DNA of 64,000 nt from DASPWV01 sp046726375. GTDB lineage: Bacteria > Acidobacteriota > Vicinamibacteria > Vicinamibacterales > UBA2999. The notes under the pieces are model-generated. The model did no database searches. It had not been told where the DNA came from and saw only the letters and a list, made by a program, of their open reading frames with translations. The position numbers were made by a program, and so were the translations under genes. The number at the start of each line of letters is the position of its first letter. Position 1 is the stretch's first letter. The stretch lies in assembly GCA_046726375.1 (NCBI GenBank), contig JBKPAJ010000075.1, forward strand, positions 1 through 64,000, in the 5' to 3' direction. Positions 25,307-32,773 of the stretch are shown here, piece by piece.

Positions 25307-25353
25307 ACCGGCGAAAGCCGGTCTCACCCGCGCGGTGCTACCGCGAATGCGGT
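25307..25353. repeat. two GAAA/GAAT-loop hairpins upstream of pal
   Basis: ACCGGC-GAAA-GCCGGT (25307-25322) and ACCGC-GAAT-GCGGT (25340-25353) each form a perfect short hairpin. They lie in the 144-bp tolB-pal gap, just before the pal ribosome-binding site. They resemble the hairpins at 28377-28447 and may attenuate or stabilise the mRNA, or simply be a repeat family. Confidence 0.55.
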
Positions 25354-25375
25354 CCTAACCGCCGAGAGGACATGA

Positions 25376-25939
25376 ATGATGCGAAGGAGTTTGGTTCTGA
25401 TCGTGGCCGCGTTCATCATCGCCGCGTGCGCGAAGAAAACCGCCCCGGTGGCGCGCCCGATGCCACCCCCAAGCACGACCGCCACCGCCGCAGGCGATAC
25501 GACTGCGCCGCTGCCGCCCGAACCGGTGGCCGAGCCCCTACCGGTGCCGCCGATTCCGGAAGATACCGTTGCCGGGCGGTCGCTCGACGAGCTCAATCGC
25601 GACTCGCCGCTCAAAGCGGTGTTCTATGAGCTCGACAGTGCGGAGCTTTCTCCCGACGCGCAACGTGCGTTGGAGGAGAACGCCGGCGTTCTGAAACAGT
25701 ACGGCACCTGGCAGATCACGATCGAAGGACACTGCGACGAACGCGGGACGGCCGAATACAACCTCGGACTCGGCGAACGCCGGGCGCTCACCGCGCGTGA
25801 CTACCTGATGTCACTTGGGATTCCCGCGACGCGCCTCAAGACGGTCAGCTACGGTAAGGAGTTTCCGTTCGATCCCGCCCACAACGAAGCGGCCTGGGCG
25901 AAGAATCGCCGCGCGCACTTCGTGATAACTGCCAAGTAG
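25376..25939 (+). CDS. pal: peptidoglycan-associated lipoprotein Pal
   Basis: A 187-residue OmpA-family lipoprotein. The signal MRRSLVLIVAAFI ends in an A-A-C lipobox, followed by a Pro/Ala-rich linker (about 25-75) and a C-terminal OmpA/Pal domain from ~78. Peptidoglycan-contact motifs are VFYELDSAELSPDAQ, ITIEGHCDERGTAEYNLGLGERRA and KNRRAHFVI. It tethers the outer membrane to peptidoglycan and binds TolB. A GAGAGGA ribosome-binding site precedes tandem ATG codons (25376 and 25379); either could be used. Confidence 0.94.
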   Translation: MMRRSLVLIVAAFIIAACAKKTAPVARPMPPPSTTATAAGDTTAPLPPEPVAEPLPVPPIPEDTVAGRSLDELNRDSPLKAVFYELDSAELSPDAQRALEENAGVLKQYGTWQITIEGHCDERGTAEYNLGLGERRALTARDYLMSLGIPATRLKTVSYGKEFPFDPAHNEAAWAKNRRAHFVITAK

Positions 25940-26091
25940 GTTTCCTCACGGAAGTTCCTCCCGTGGGTTCCTCAGGCGCGTTCGCGAGGTTCGAACCCTC
26001 GTCGAACTGACGTGCGGAATCGTTGTAAGGAACTTAGGTGAGCAACATACGTGGCTGCGACGGGCGCCACAGTAAGCGAGATAATGGAATC

Positions 26092-26955
26092 ATGACAAGA
26101 GTTGCAACTGCGCTGCTAACCGGGTTTGCGCTTGCCGCATTCGCATCGCCCGCCGTCGCCCAGAGCCGACGCGAGATGCAGATGATGGCCGACATCCGCA
26201 TGCTGCAGGAGCAGACGCAGCAACTGCAGCAGCAGATGCAGACCGCCATCACGACGCTCAGCGATGCGCTCAAGACCATCAACACCCGCATCGACGATCA
26301 GAACAACGCCACGCGCAAGGCGTTTGCCGATCAAAAGCTGCTCGTCGACGAGCTCGCCGGCAATCTGCGCATGATCAAAGAGCGCGTGGACGATACCAAC
26401 GTCCGCATCGGATCGCTGTCACAGGAAGTTGAAGCGCTGCGGCTCTCGATCCCACAGTCCGCTCCTGCGCCAACGCCCGGGATCGATCCGTCGCAGCCGT
26501 CGGCGGCTACCCCGGGTCAGCCGGTGCCCGCGCCGGCGCCGCCGGCGCCGGTCGGACCGGGCGTGTCGCCGCAGCGGATGTTCGAGAGTTCCTGGTCCGA
26601 CTACACCGCCGGCCAGTGGGCGACGTGCGTGCAGGGATTCGACATGTATCTGCGTACCTTCCCGCGCAACGAAATGGCCGCCGACGCGCAGTTTTATATC
26701 GGCGAATGCCAGTTTCAGGATGGCAAGTTCACGGAAGCGGTCGACGCGTACAATCGCACGGTCACGACGTATCCGCGCAGCGCGAAAGTCCCGGACGCGA
26801 TGTACAAACGCGGGTTGGCGCTCGAGCGTCTTGGTCAAAGCGATCGCGCCCGCGAGTCCTACGAGCAAGTGATGAAGAACTATCCCGACAGCGACGCGGC
26901 GCGGCTGGCGAAACAGAATCTGGATCGCCTCGGCCGAGGGCGTCCGAAAGGTTAG
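26092..26955 (+). CDS. cpoB: Tol-Pal associated TPR protein CpoB/YbgF
   Basis: A 287-residue periplasmic protein with a cleavable signal (AALLTGFALAAFASPAVAQS). A Gln-rich coiled coil follows (MLQEQTQQLQQQMQTAITTL..., about 28-125), then a Pro/Ala linker, then C-terminal TPR repeats (SWSDYTAGQWATCVQGFDMYLRTFP..., about 165-287). This is the standard CpoB order (trimerising coiled coil plus TPRs) that coordinates Tol function with PBP1B. The ATG at 26092 is preferred because the signal peptide starts there. A 125-bp dispersed repeat begins exactly after its stop. Confidence 0.9.
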   Translation: MTRVATALLTGFALAAFASPAVAQSRREMQMMADIRMLQEQTQQLQQQMQTAITTLSDALKTINTRIDDQNNATRKAFADQKLLVDELAGNLRMIKERVDDTNVRIGSLSQEVEALRLSIPQSAPAPTPGIDPSQPSAATPGQPVPAPAPPAPVGPGVSPQRMFESSWSDYTAGQWATCVQGFDMYLRTFPRNEMAADAQFYIGECQFQDGKFTEAVDAYNRTVTTYPRSAKVPDAMYKRGLALERLGQSDRARESYEQVMKNYPDSDAARLAKQNLDRLGRGRPKG

Positions 26956-27080
26956 CCCCTCAATTCACTTGTGTTCGCAATCGTGGCCTCGATCCGATTC
27001 CAACGCTCGGGCCGAAACCGGCATGGTTCGAGCGTTTCGCGCCGTTGGCGTTCCGAATTCAAGGGAGCTTTGGGGTTAGG
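26956..27080 (+). repeat. 125-bp dispersed intergenic element, copy 1
   Basis: This stretch, starting directly after the cpoB stop codon, is nearly identical to 56282-56406. Shared blocks are CAATTCACTTGTGTTCGCAA, GATTCCAACGCTCGGGCCG, ACGTTTCGCGCC-like and GGGGTTAG. It has internal hairpins such as GCGCC-GTT-GGCG. No coding frame is conserved between copies. Confidence 0.8.
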
Positions 27081-27092
27081 TGAGGGTTTTCG

Positions 27093-27121
27093 GAGTGCAG
27101 AGTGCAGAGTGCAGAGTGCGG
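27093..27121 (+). repeat. GAGTGCA tandem heptamers
   Basis: About four head-to-tail copies of a 7-bp GAGTGCA unit lie between the 125-bp element and ssb. The function is unknown; they could be slipped-strand variable. Confidence 0.7.
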
Positions 27122-27152
27122 ATTTTGAGGTCAAGAAAGAGAGCGTCGAGCC

Positions 27153-27578
27153 ATGGGCAGTGTGAACAAGGTCATTCTGGTCGGAAATCTCGGACGGGAC
27201 GCAGAGGTGCGCTACACGCCGGGCGGTGCGCCGGTGGCAAGCTTCAGCATTGCGACAACGGAAAACTGGACGTCGAAGGACGGCGAAAAGCACGAGCAGA
27301 CCGAATGGCATCGCATCGTGCTGTGGGGCAAGAGCGCGGAGTCGCTGCAGCCCTATCTCACCAAAGGGAAGCAGATTTACGTGGAGGGCCGTCTACAGAC
27401 GCGCCAGTGGGAAAAGGACGGACAGAAGCATTACACGACCGAAGTGAAAGCCGACCGCATCGTGCTCCTCGGCGGTGGCGGTCGCGGTGGTGAACGAATG
27501 GAACGGCCGGAAACGGCGTATGCAGACCCGCTAGGCAAGGAAGCGGCCCCGATTACGGACGACGACATACCCTTCTGA
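27153..27578 (+). CDS. ssb: single-stranded DNA-binding protein
   Basis: A 141-residue SSB with an N-terminal OB fold (NKVILVGNLGRDAEVRYTPGG, WHRIVLWGKSAE, YVEGRLQTRQW), a short Gly-rich linker, and the acidic C-terminal tip DDDIPF that recruits partner proteins. Length is short but normal for the family. It stands alone after the tol-pal group. Its stop is followed within 5 nt by a large repeat region. Confidence 0.95.
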   Translation: MGSVNKVILVGNLGRDAEVRYTPGGAPVASFSIATTENWTSKDGEKHEQTEWHRIVLWGKSAESLQPYLTKGKQIYVEGRLQTRQWEKDGQKHYTTEVKADRIVLLGGGGRGGERMERPETAYADPLGKEAAPITDDDIPF

Positions 27579-27582
27579 AACG

Positions 27583-28025
27583 TGAATTTGGAGATCTGGA
27601 GATCTGGGGATTTGGAGATGATTTGGTGATTTGGTGATTTGGTGATTTCGTGAGCGCTAAATTTGGAGAGCCCAGATTTGGACATTTCCAACTCTCCAAC
27701 TCTCCAACTCTCCAAAGCCTCCAACTCTCCAAGCCTCCAACTCTCCAAGTCTCCAACTCTCCAAGTCTCCAACTCTCCAAGTCTCCAAGTCTCCACATCG
27801 GCTCCAAATCTCCGAATCACCAAATCTCCAGATTCACTGTCGTCCGTACCGATCCTCCAGACGGACGACATCATCTACGCCAAGTCTCCAAATCGGCTCC
27901 AAATCTCCAAATCACCAAATCTCCAGATTCACTGTCGTCCGTACCGATCCTCCAGACGGACGACATCATCTACCCCAAGTCTCCAAATCGGCTCCAAATC
28001 TCCAAATCACCAAATCTCCAGATTC
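27583..28025. repeat. GGAGATTTGGAGAT family intergenic repeat, copy 2 (expanded)
   Basis: Fills the whole 448-bp gap between convergent ssb and the cupin gene. It starts GAATTTGGAGATCTGG and ends CTCCAGATTC at the cupin stop codon. The middle (27680-27800) is an array of AACTCTCCA / AGTCTCCA octamer-like units. The right part holds a 95-bp tandem array. No gene is present. Confidence 0.8.
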
Positions 28026-28068
28026 ACTATCGTCCGTACCGATCCTCCAGACGGACGACATCATCTAC
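27785..28068. repeat. 95-bp tandem array that includes the cupin gene's 3' end
   Basis: Units start at 27831, 27926 and 28021, an exact 95-bp period. Each holds a copy of the last ~45 bp of the cupin gene (TCGTCCGTACCGATCCTCC... to CATCATCTAC) followed by CAAGTCTCCAAATCGG-type repeat DNA. The last copy (28021-28068) is the gene's real 3' end; the first two are untranslated duplicates with very few substitutions. Confidence 0.85.
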
Positions 28069-28362
28069 CTCCGGGGTCGACACTTCGAAGATATCCGTAT
28101 CTTCGATTGCCGTCATGCGATGCACCGTCGGCGGCACCACGTGAAACGCGTCGCCGGGCCCCATCTCGCGCGATTTCCGCTCGCCGGCTTCCTCGAACTC
28201 GAACAGGATGCGGCCGTGATGGACGTAAATCGTTTCGTCTTTCTTGTTGTGGTACTGCAGGCTCAGCGCGTGGCCTTTGTTCACGTGAATGAGCTTGCCG
28301 ACGTACCGATCGGTTCGGGCCCACCAGAGTTCGTAGCCCCAGGGTTTTTCGACGCGATGCAA
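28027..28362 (-). CDS. cupin-domain mannose-6-phosphate isomerase-like protein
   Basis: A 111-residue single cupin resembling the C-terminal half of type II phosphomannose isomerase/GDP-mannose pyrophosphorylase. Motifs are VEKPWGYELWWA, GHALSLQYHNKKDETIYVHHGR (first cupin motif with metal-binding His/Glu) and GPGDAFHVVPPTVHRM (second). It may isomerise mannose-6-P or bind a nucleotide sugar. I chose a TTG start at 28362 because GGAGG sits 8 nt upstream (28371-28375 on the complement) and the frame further upstream is only hairpin repeat DNA. The last residues and stop lie in a 95-bp unit that is repeated twice downstream. Confidence 0.8.
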   Translation of the reverse strand: MHRVEKPWGYELWWARTDRYVGKLIHVNKGHALSLQYHNKKDETIYVHHGRILFEFEEAGERKSREMGPGDAFHVVPPTVHRMTAIEDTDIFEVSTPEVDDVVRLEDRYGR

Positions 28363-28370
28363 TGAGAAAT

Positions 28371-28375
28371 CCTCC
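28371..28375 (-). promoter_or_regulatory. ribosome-binding site GGAGG deciding the cupin TTG start
   Basis: A full GGAGG on the minus strand is spaced 8 nt from TTG 28362. It favours this start over upstream codons that read through hairpin repeats. Confidence 0.6.
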
Positions 28376-28376
28376 G

Positions 28377-28475
28377 GCGCGGCTCCAGCCGCGCTGCTCC
28401 GACGCAGCTGACGCTGCGCCACTCCCCCGCGGACCTGAAGGTCCGCGCTACGCCGAGGCGAACCTAAAGGTCGGC
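28377..28475. repeat. cluster of short perfect hairpins between ptsI and the cupin gene
   Basis: Consecutive hairpins: GCGCGGCT-CC-AGCCGCGC (28377-28394), CGCAGC-TGAC-GCTGCG (28403-28418), CGCGGACC-TGAA-GGTCCGCG (28428-28447), and a weaker one (28459-28475) that contains the ptsI stop codon. They may serve as a terminator or processing site between ptsI and the cupin gene, but no T-run follows. Confidence 0.65.
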
Positions 28476-30179
28476 GCTGCCGACTTCCAGTTCGCCAAAC
28501 AGATACTGCTCGATGGCTTCCGCCGTCGGCAGCCTGAGCGCGTGGCTCGCGAGCGCGCGCGCCTGGTCGGCGCGCAGGTCTCGAATCGCTTGCTGCGCCA
28601 TCGGGATCGCCGCCGGCGTCATGCTGAACTCGCGCAAGCCCAGACCGATGAGCAGGCCGAGCAGCGCCGGGTCCGACGCCATTTCGCCGCAGAGCGACAG
28701 GGGAATTCTGCGTCGTGCCGCGGCGCGTCTCACGAGACGAATCAGGCGCAGCACCGAGGGATGCAGCGGCTCATACAGATCCGACACGCGGTCATCGGTC
28801 CGATCGACCGCGAGGCAGTACTGAATCAGGTCGTTGGTGCCGATGGTGAGAAAGTCGGCCTCCGCGGCCATCAGATCTGCCGTCAGCGCGGCCGCGGGCA
28901 CTTCCACCATGACGCCCACAGGCGGCGGCGCGATGCCAAGCTCGCGCGCCAGCTCGAGTAGCGCCGATCTCGCCTGCCGGATTTCTTCCACCGACGTGAC
29001 GAACGGAAACATGATGCGCAGGCGGCCGTGCATCGACGCGCGCAGCAGCGCGCGCAACTGCGTGCGCAGTATCTCCGGGCGCGCGAGGCCGAGGCGCAGA
29101 CCTCGCAATCCCGGGCGCGCGGGGGGCGTGCCGCGCCCCATCAACTGCCGCTCGTTCAAATCGAACGTGCGAATGGTGACCGGCAGCGGTAACACCTCTT
29201 CGAGCAGGCTGCGATAAAGCGCGTATTGCGCATCCTCGGTGGCGCCGTCGAGCGATCGGCCCGACAGCATGAATTCGGAGCGATAGAGGCCCACGCCCTG
29301 CGCCCCGTACTCTTCGAGGAACTCGAGATCCTCGAGCAGCTCGACGTTCGCTTCGAGTCGAATCGGCACGCCGTCCCTGGTCGTCAGCGGCTCGGCAACG
29401 TCGCCGTGTGGCGGAGGAGCCTGCCCGCGAAGCGGCCGTGCCGCGCGCCGCTGCGCCTCGTCGATCGCCTGCGGTGCGGGATCGATCACCACTTCGCCGC
29501 TGGTGCCGTCGAGAATCACCGGGATGCCGGCCGGAATCCGCGACGAGGCGTCGTGCAGACCGACGATCGCCGGCACTTTGAGCGAGCGGGCGAGGATCGC
29601 GGTGTGATACGTCCGGCTGCCGGCGTCCACGGCAAAGCCCTGAATGCGGGTCCAATCCAGTTGCGCGGCAAAGGAGGCGGTGAGTTCGTCGGCGACCAGC
29701 ACCGACGGGCCATCGAGCTCGCTCAGCAGGTCGCGCGCGCCGCGCGCGCCGTGCCGCAGGTTCATGCGCAAACGGCCGGCGACGTCGGCGACATCGTTTT
29801 CGCGCTCGCGCAGGTACGGATCTTCGACGCTGGCGAAGATCCGCCGGATCTCCTCGTAGGCGCGATGTACCGCCCACGCCGCGTTGACGCGCTCCTTGCG
29901 AATGATCTCCTCAGCGCGTCCCACAAACAGCGCATCGTCCAGCATCAGCATCTGCGCGTCGAAGATCGCGGCCAGATCCTGGCCGCGGGCCCTGACGCGG
30001 TCGCGGATGTCGTGCAGTTGCTGCCGCGACTGCTCGCGCGCGGTGCGCAGCACCGACAGCTCGCGTTCGACGCGATCCGGAGGGATCGGAAATCGGACAA
30101 CCTCGGTTCGAAGCGTCAACACCACCGCGCGGCCCACGGCCACGCCGGGCGAGACGCCGATGCCATTCAAGCGTTCCAC
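28464..30179 (-). CDS. ptsI: PTS phosphoenolpyruvate-protein phosphotransferase (enzyme I)
   Basis: A 571-residue enzyme I that transfers phosphate from PEP to HPr. The phosphohistidine motif is AGSRTYHTAILARSLKVPAIVG near residue 190, with Tyr where most EIs have Ser before the His. The PEP-binding barrel has YRSEFML, IRTFDL, MFPFVTSVEEI, TIGTNDLIQYCLAVDR and the catalytic Cys in LSLCGEMA. It begins with a GTG overlapping the HPr gene end. No EIIB/EIIC genes are in the window, pointing to a regulatory PTS. Its last codons lie in a small hairpin repeat. Confidence 0.94.
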   Translation of the reverse strand: MERLNGIGVSPGVAVGRAVVLTLRTEVVRFPIPPDRVERELSVLRTAREQSRQQLHDIRDRVRARGQDLAAIFDAQMLMLDDALFVGRAEEIIRKERVNAAWAVHRAYEEIRRIFASVEDPYLRERENDVADVAGRLRMNLRHGARGARDLLSELDGPSVLVADELTASFAAQLDWTRIQGFAVDAGSRTYHTAILARSLKVPAIVGLHDASSRIPAGIPVILDGTSGEVVIDPAPQAIDEAQRRAARPLRGQAPPPHGDVAEPLTTRDGVPIRLEANVELLEDLEFLEEYGAQGVGLYRSEFMLSGRSLDGATEDAQYALYRSLLEEVLPLPVTIRTFDLNERQLMGRGTPPARPGLRGLRLGLARPEILRTQLRALLRASMHGRLRIMFPFVTSVEEIRQARSALLELARELGIAPPPVGVMVEVPAAALTADLMAAEADFLTIGTNDLIQYCLAVDRTDDRVSDLYEPLHPSVLRLIRLVRRAAARRRIPLSLCGEMASDPALLGLLIGLGLREFSMTPAAIPMAQQAIRDLRADQARALASHALRLPTAEAIEQYLFGELEVGSADL

Positions 30180-30445
30180 ATCTGCTCCCCAAATCCGCCT
30201 TTTACCAGCTTACACAGCTCCGTGATGGCCTCCGATTCGTCCGGCCCGTCGGCCGAAATCGTGATCGACGCGCCATAGGGCGCGGCCAACAGGAGGATGC
30301 CCATGATGCTCTTGCCGTCGATGATGCGGTTGTCGCGCGCCACGCGAATCTGCGACTTGAAGCGTGTCGCCACATGCACGAACTTCGCGGCGGCGCGCGC
30401 ATGCAGCCCGAGACGGTTGGGAATGTTCACGTCGCAACTGCTCAC
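30167..30445 (-). CDS. ptsH: phosphocarrier protein HPr
   Basis: A 92-residue HPr. The EI-phosphorylated His is in IPNRLGLHARAAAKF (about residue 15), and the regulatory Ser is in RIIDGKSIMGILLLA (about residue 46), the target of HprK, which is encoded three genes upstream. Both sites are intact. I chose the GTG at 30445, which overlaps the stop of the EIIA gene (GTGA), giving a normal-length N-terminus; the frame extends further but into the EIIA gene. The end overlaps ptsI. Confidence 0.93.
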   Translation of the reverse strand: MSSCDVNIPNRLGLHARAAAKFVHVATRFKSQIRVARDNRIIDGKSIMGILLLAAPYGASITISADGPDESEAITELCKLVKGGFGEQMWNA

Positions 30446-30867
30446 GTTGTCGACCCTTCGGGGCTGCTCGTCCCCTTGAGCAGGTCGGACGCGACCCAAA
30501 TGGCGTTCTTGCCGTGCTCGCGCAGCGTCCGCGCAACCTCTGTCAGGTTGCGCTCTTCACGCAGGTTCGCCGCCTTGATCAGCATGGGCAGGTTGACGCC
30601 GGTGATCACTTCAATTTTGTTCGGTTCGAGAAAGGTGATGCCGAGGTTCGAGGGCGTGCCGCCGAACATATCGGTGAGAATGAGGACTCCCTCCGTTCCC
30701 TGTACGCGGGCAATGGCGGCGGCGATGTCCTCGCGAGCATCCTGAACGTCCTCATGCCAGCCGATCGACACTGCGGTAAAGGTCGCGAGATCGCCGACGA
30801 TCGTTTCTGCCGCGTTGACCAACTCGGTGGCGAGGTGTCCGTGCGTGACGACAACAACGCCGATCAT
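30442..30867 (-). CDS. PTS EIIA component, mannose family
   Basis: A 141-residue EIIA-Man domain. The phosphorylatable His is in VVVTHGHLATELVNAAE (near residue 9-11), with the family motifs VLILTDMFGGTPSNLG and VITGVNLPMLIKAA. It is a free-standing domain with no EIIB or membrane components nearby, so it likely receives phosphate from HPr for signalling. The ATG start overlaps the rapZ stop (ATGA). Confidence 0.9.
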   Translation of the reverse strand: MIGVVVVTHGHLATELVNAAETIVGDLATFTAVSIGWHEDVQDAREDIAAAIARVQGTEGVLILTDMFGGTPSNLGITFLEPNKIEVITGVNLPMLIKAANLREERNLTEVARTLREHGKNAIWVASDLLKGTSSPEGSTT

Positions 30868-31769
30868 GATTCGCTCGTGAGGTCGCGATGGCGGACCCGC
30901 GCGGTGACGTTTTTCAGGCCGGCGAGATCGCGCTTGAGCAACTCCGCCAGATAGACCGACCGATGCCGTCCGCCGGTGCATCCGATGGCGACGGTCAGGT
31001 ACGCCTTGCCTTCGGCGACGTAGCGCGGCACCAGATATTTGAGGAGCGCGCTGAGCCGCTGCACGAGGTCGCCCGTTTCCGTGTGCCGCTCCATGTAGGC
31101 GGCGACGGCGCGATCGCGCCCGGTTTTCGATCGCAGCCCCGACACGAAGTGTGGATTGGGCAGAAAGCGGCAGTCAAACACCAGATCGGCATCGAGCGGG
31201 ACGCCGTGTTTGTAGCCAAAACTCTCGAACGTGAGCACGAGCTTTTTGCGCTCTCCGGTGTGGCGCACCATGTCCTGGAAGATACGTCGCAGCTCGTGGA
31301 CCGACACGTCGGAGGTATCGACGATCTCGTCGGCCATCGCGCGAATACGGGCGAGCATCCGGCGTTCGTCCTTGAGCGTTTCCGCGATCGGGCGTGTCGG
31401 GGCGAGCGGATGCGGGCGCCGCGTTTCGCTGTAGCGGCGCAGCAGCACGGGATCGCTGGCTTCGAGAAACACCAGCAGCGGGTCGAGGCCGCGCGTCGCT
31501 TTCAGCTTGCGCCACACTTTGGGAAACTCCGTGACAAAACCGCGTTCCCGCACGTCGACGACTGCGGCGACCCGCGGATGGTCGAGGTTCTCGTGCAGCG
31601 CCAAATCGGCAAGCAGCGGCATCAGCCGTGTGGGCAAGTTGTCGACACAGTAGTACCCGAGATCCTCCAGCGCACGAATCGCGTGAGTTTTGCCGCCTCC
31701 CGACATACCGGTCACCACCACGAACCCGGCGCGTCGCCGCGACTTGCGCGCGCGACGCTTCCTCTTCAC
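30864..31769 (-). CDS. rapZ: RapZ/YvcJ-family nucleotide-binding protein
   Basis: A 301-residue P-loop protein. Walker A is VVTGMSGGGKTHAI (near residue 18-31). Other family motifs are YYCVDNLPTRLMPLLADL, FLEASDPVLLRRYSETRRPHPL, FESFGYKHGVPLDADLVFDCRFLPNPHF and the C-terminal IGCTGGRHRSVYLAE. In E. coli RapZ senses glucosamine-6-P and guides RNase E to the GlmZ sRNA; in Bacillus YvcJ binds nucleotides. Here it sits between hprK and EIIA. The GTG start overlaps the hprK stop. Confidence 0.93.
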   Translation of the reverse strand: MKRKRRARKSRRRAGFVVVTGMSGGGKTHAIRALEDLGYYCVDNLPTRLMPLLADLALHENLDHPRVAAVVDVRERGFVTEFPKVWRKLKATRGLDPLLVFLEASDPVLLRRYSETRRPHPLAPTRPIAETLKDERRMLARIRAMADEIVDTSDVSVHELRRIFQDMVRHTGERKKLVLTFESFGYKHGVPLDADLVFDCRFLPNPHFVSGLRSKTGRDRAVAAYMERHTETGDLVQRLSALLKYLVPRYVAEGKAYLTVAIGCTGGRHRSVYLAELLKRDLAGLKNVTARVRHRDLTSES

Positions 31770-32773
31770 AAAGCGCCTCCGTGGTCGAGGTCCTCGTCTT
31801 CCTCCGTTCCCGAGAGCGGGACGGTGCGGTGATCGCGCAGCCGCGTGTCCAATTTGGCAGCCAGCTCGCGCGCCGCGTTGATGCCACGCCCGCGCAGAAG
31901 CTGATTGCGCGCGGCCACTTCCACCAGAATCGCGAGATTGCGCCCGGGCGCGACTGGCATGCGGATCAGCGGGACGCGCAGCCCCAACACCTCGAAAAAC
32001 GCGTCATCGAGGCCGAGCCGATCGTACTCGCGGTGTGGATCCCATCGTTCGAGCTGAACGACGAGCTCGACGCGCTTCGACGTCCGCGTCGACGCGACGC
32101 CGAATAGATCGCGGATGTTGATCAGCCCCAGGCCACGAACTTCCATGTGGTGGCGAGTGAGCTCGGGGCAACTGCCGATCACGATCGACGCCGCGCGCCG
32201 CCGCACTTCAACGGTGTCGTCGGCAACCAGCCGATGTCCACGCACCACCAGATCGAGCGCGCACTCGCTTTTCCCGATGCCGCTCTCCCCCACAATCAGC
32301 ACACCGAGGCCGAGGATATCGAGCAGGACGCCATGGATCACTTCGCGAACCGCGAGCCGGTCTTCGAGGAGCGCGGTGAGTTTGCCGATCGCGGTCGCGG
32401 TGCCAATGGGCGTCGCCAACAGCGGCACACCGGCGCGATCCGCTGCGGCAATCAGATCCGCCGGCACCTCGAGTCCCCCGGTCACGAGCACGCACGGCAC
32501 CGACGTCGAAAACGACTGCTCGAGCGCCTCGCGGCGCTTCGCCGGGTCGAGCCGCTCGAGATAGCGGACTTCGCTCTCGCCGTAAATCAGCACGCGGCCG
32601 GGCTGGAGATATTCGTGAAACCCGGCGAGCGCGAGTCCCGTTTTCTGAATGTACGGGTTGGTGATGCAGCGGTCGAGACCGCGGCCGCCGGCAAGCAGGT
32701 CGATAGCGAGGCCGATCGATTCCGGGCGGGTTTCCAACAACCCGCCGACCGTCACGGCCGGAGCAGTGGACAT
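31766..32773 (-). CDS. hprK: HPr kinase/phosphorylase
   Basis: A 335-residue bifunctional enzyme that phosphorylates/dephosphorylates HPr on its regulatory Ser. The N-terminal regulatory domain spans about 1-135. The catalytic domain has Walker A GVLIVGESGIGKSECALDLV, the capping region LVADDTVEV, and the signature IRDLFGVASTRTSKRVELVVQLE. The substrate HPr with an intact GKS site is encoded nearby. The ATG follows the hpf stop by one base. Confidence 0.93.
   Translation of the reverse strand: MSTAPAVTVGGLLETRPESIGLAIDLLAGGRGLDRCITNPYIQKTGLALAGFHEYLQPGRVLIYGESEVRYLERLDPAKRREALEQSFSTSVPCVLVTGGLEVPADLIAAADRAGVPLLATPIGTATAIGKLTALLEDRLAVREVIHGVLLDILGLGVLIVGESGIGKSECALDLVVRGHRLVADDTVEVRRRAASIVIGSCPELTRHHMEVRGLGLINIRDLFGVASTRTSKRVELVVQLERWDPHREYDRLGLDDAFFEVLGLRVPLIRMPVAPGRNLAILVEVAARNQLLRGRGINAARELAAKLDTRLRDHRTVPLSGTEEDEDLDHGGAL

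Noticed and set aside
25940..26030. GGTTCGAACCCTCG hairpin in the pal-cpoB gap as a tRNA
   Set aside because: Only a T-arm-like hairpin is present, without the rest of a tRNA. Probably a short repeat.
27583..28068. CRISPR array in the repeat-rich ssb-cupin gap
   Set aside because: Repeats are contiguous or 95-bp tandem units with no unique spacers of constant length, and no cas genes are present.
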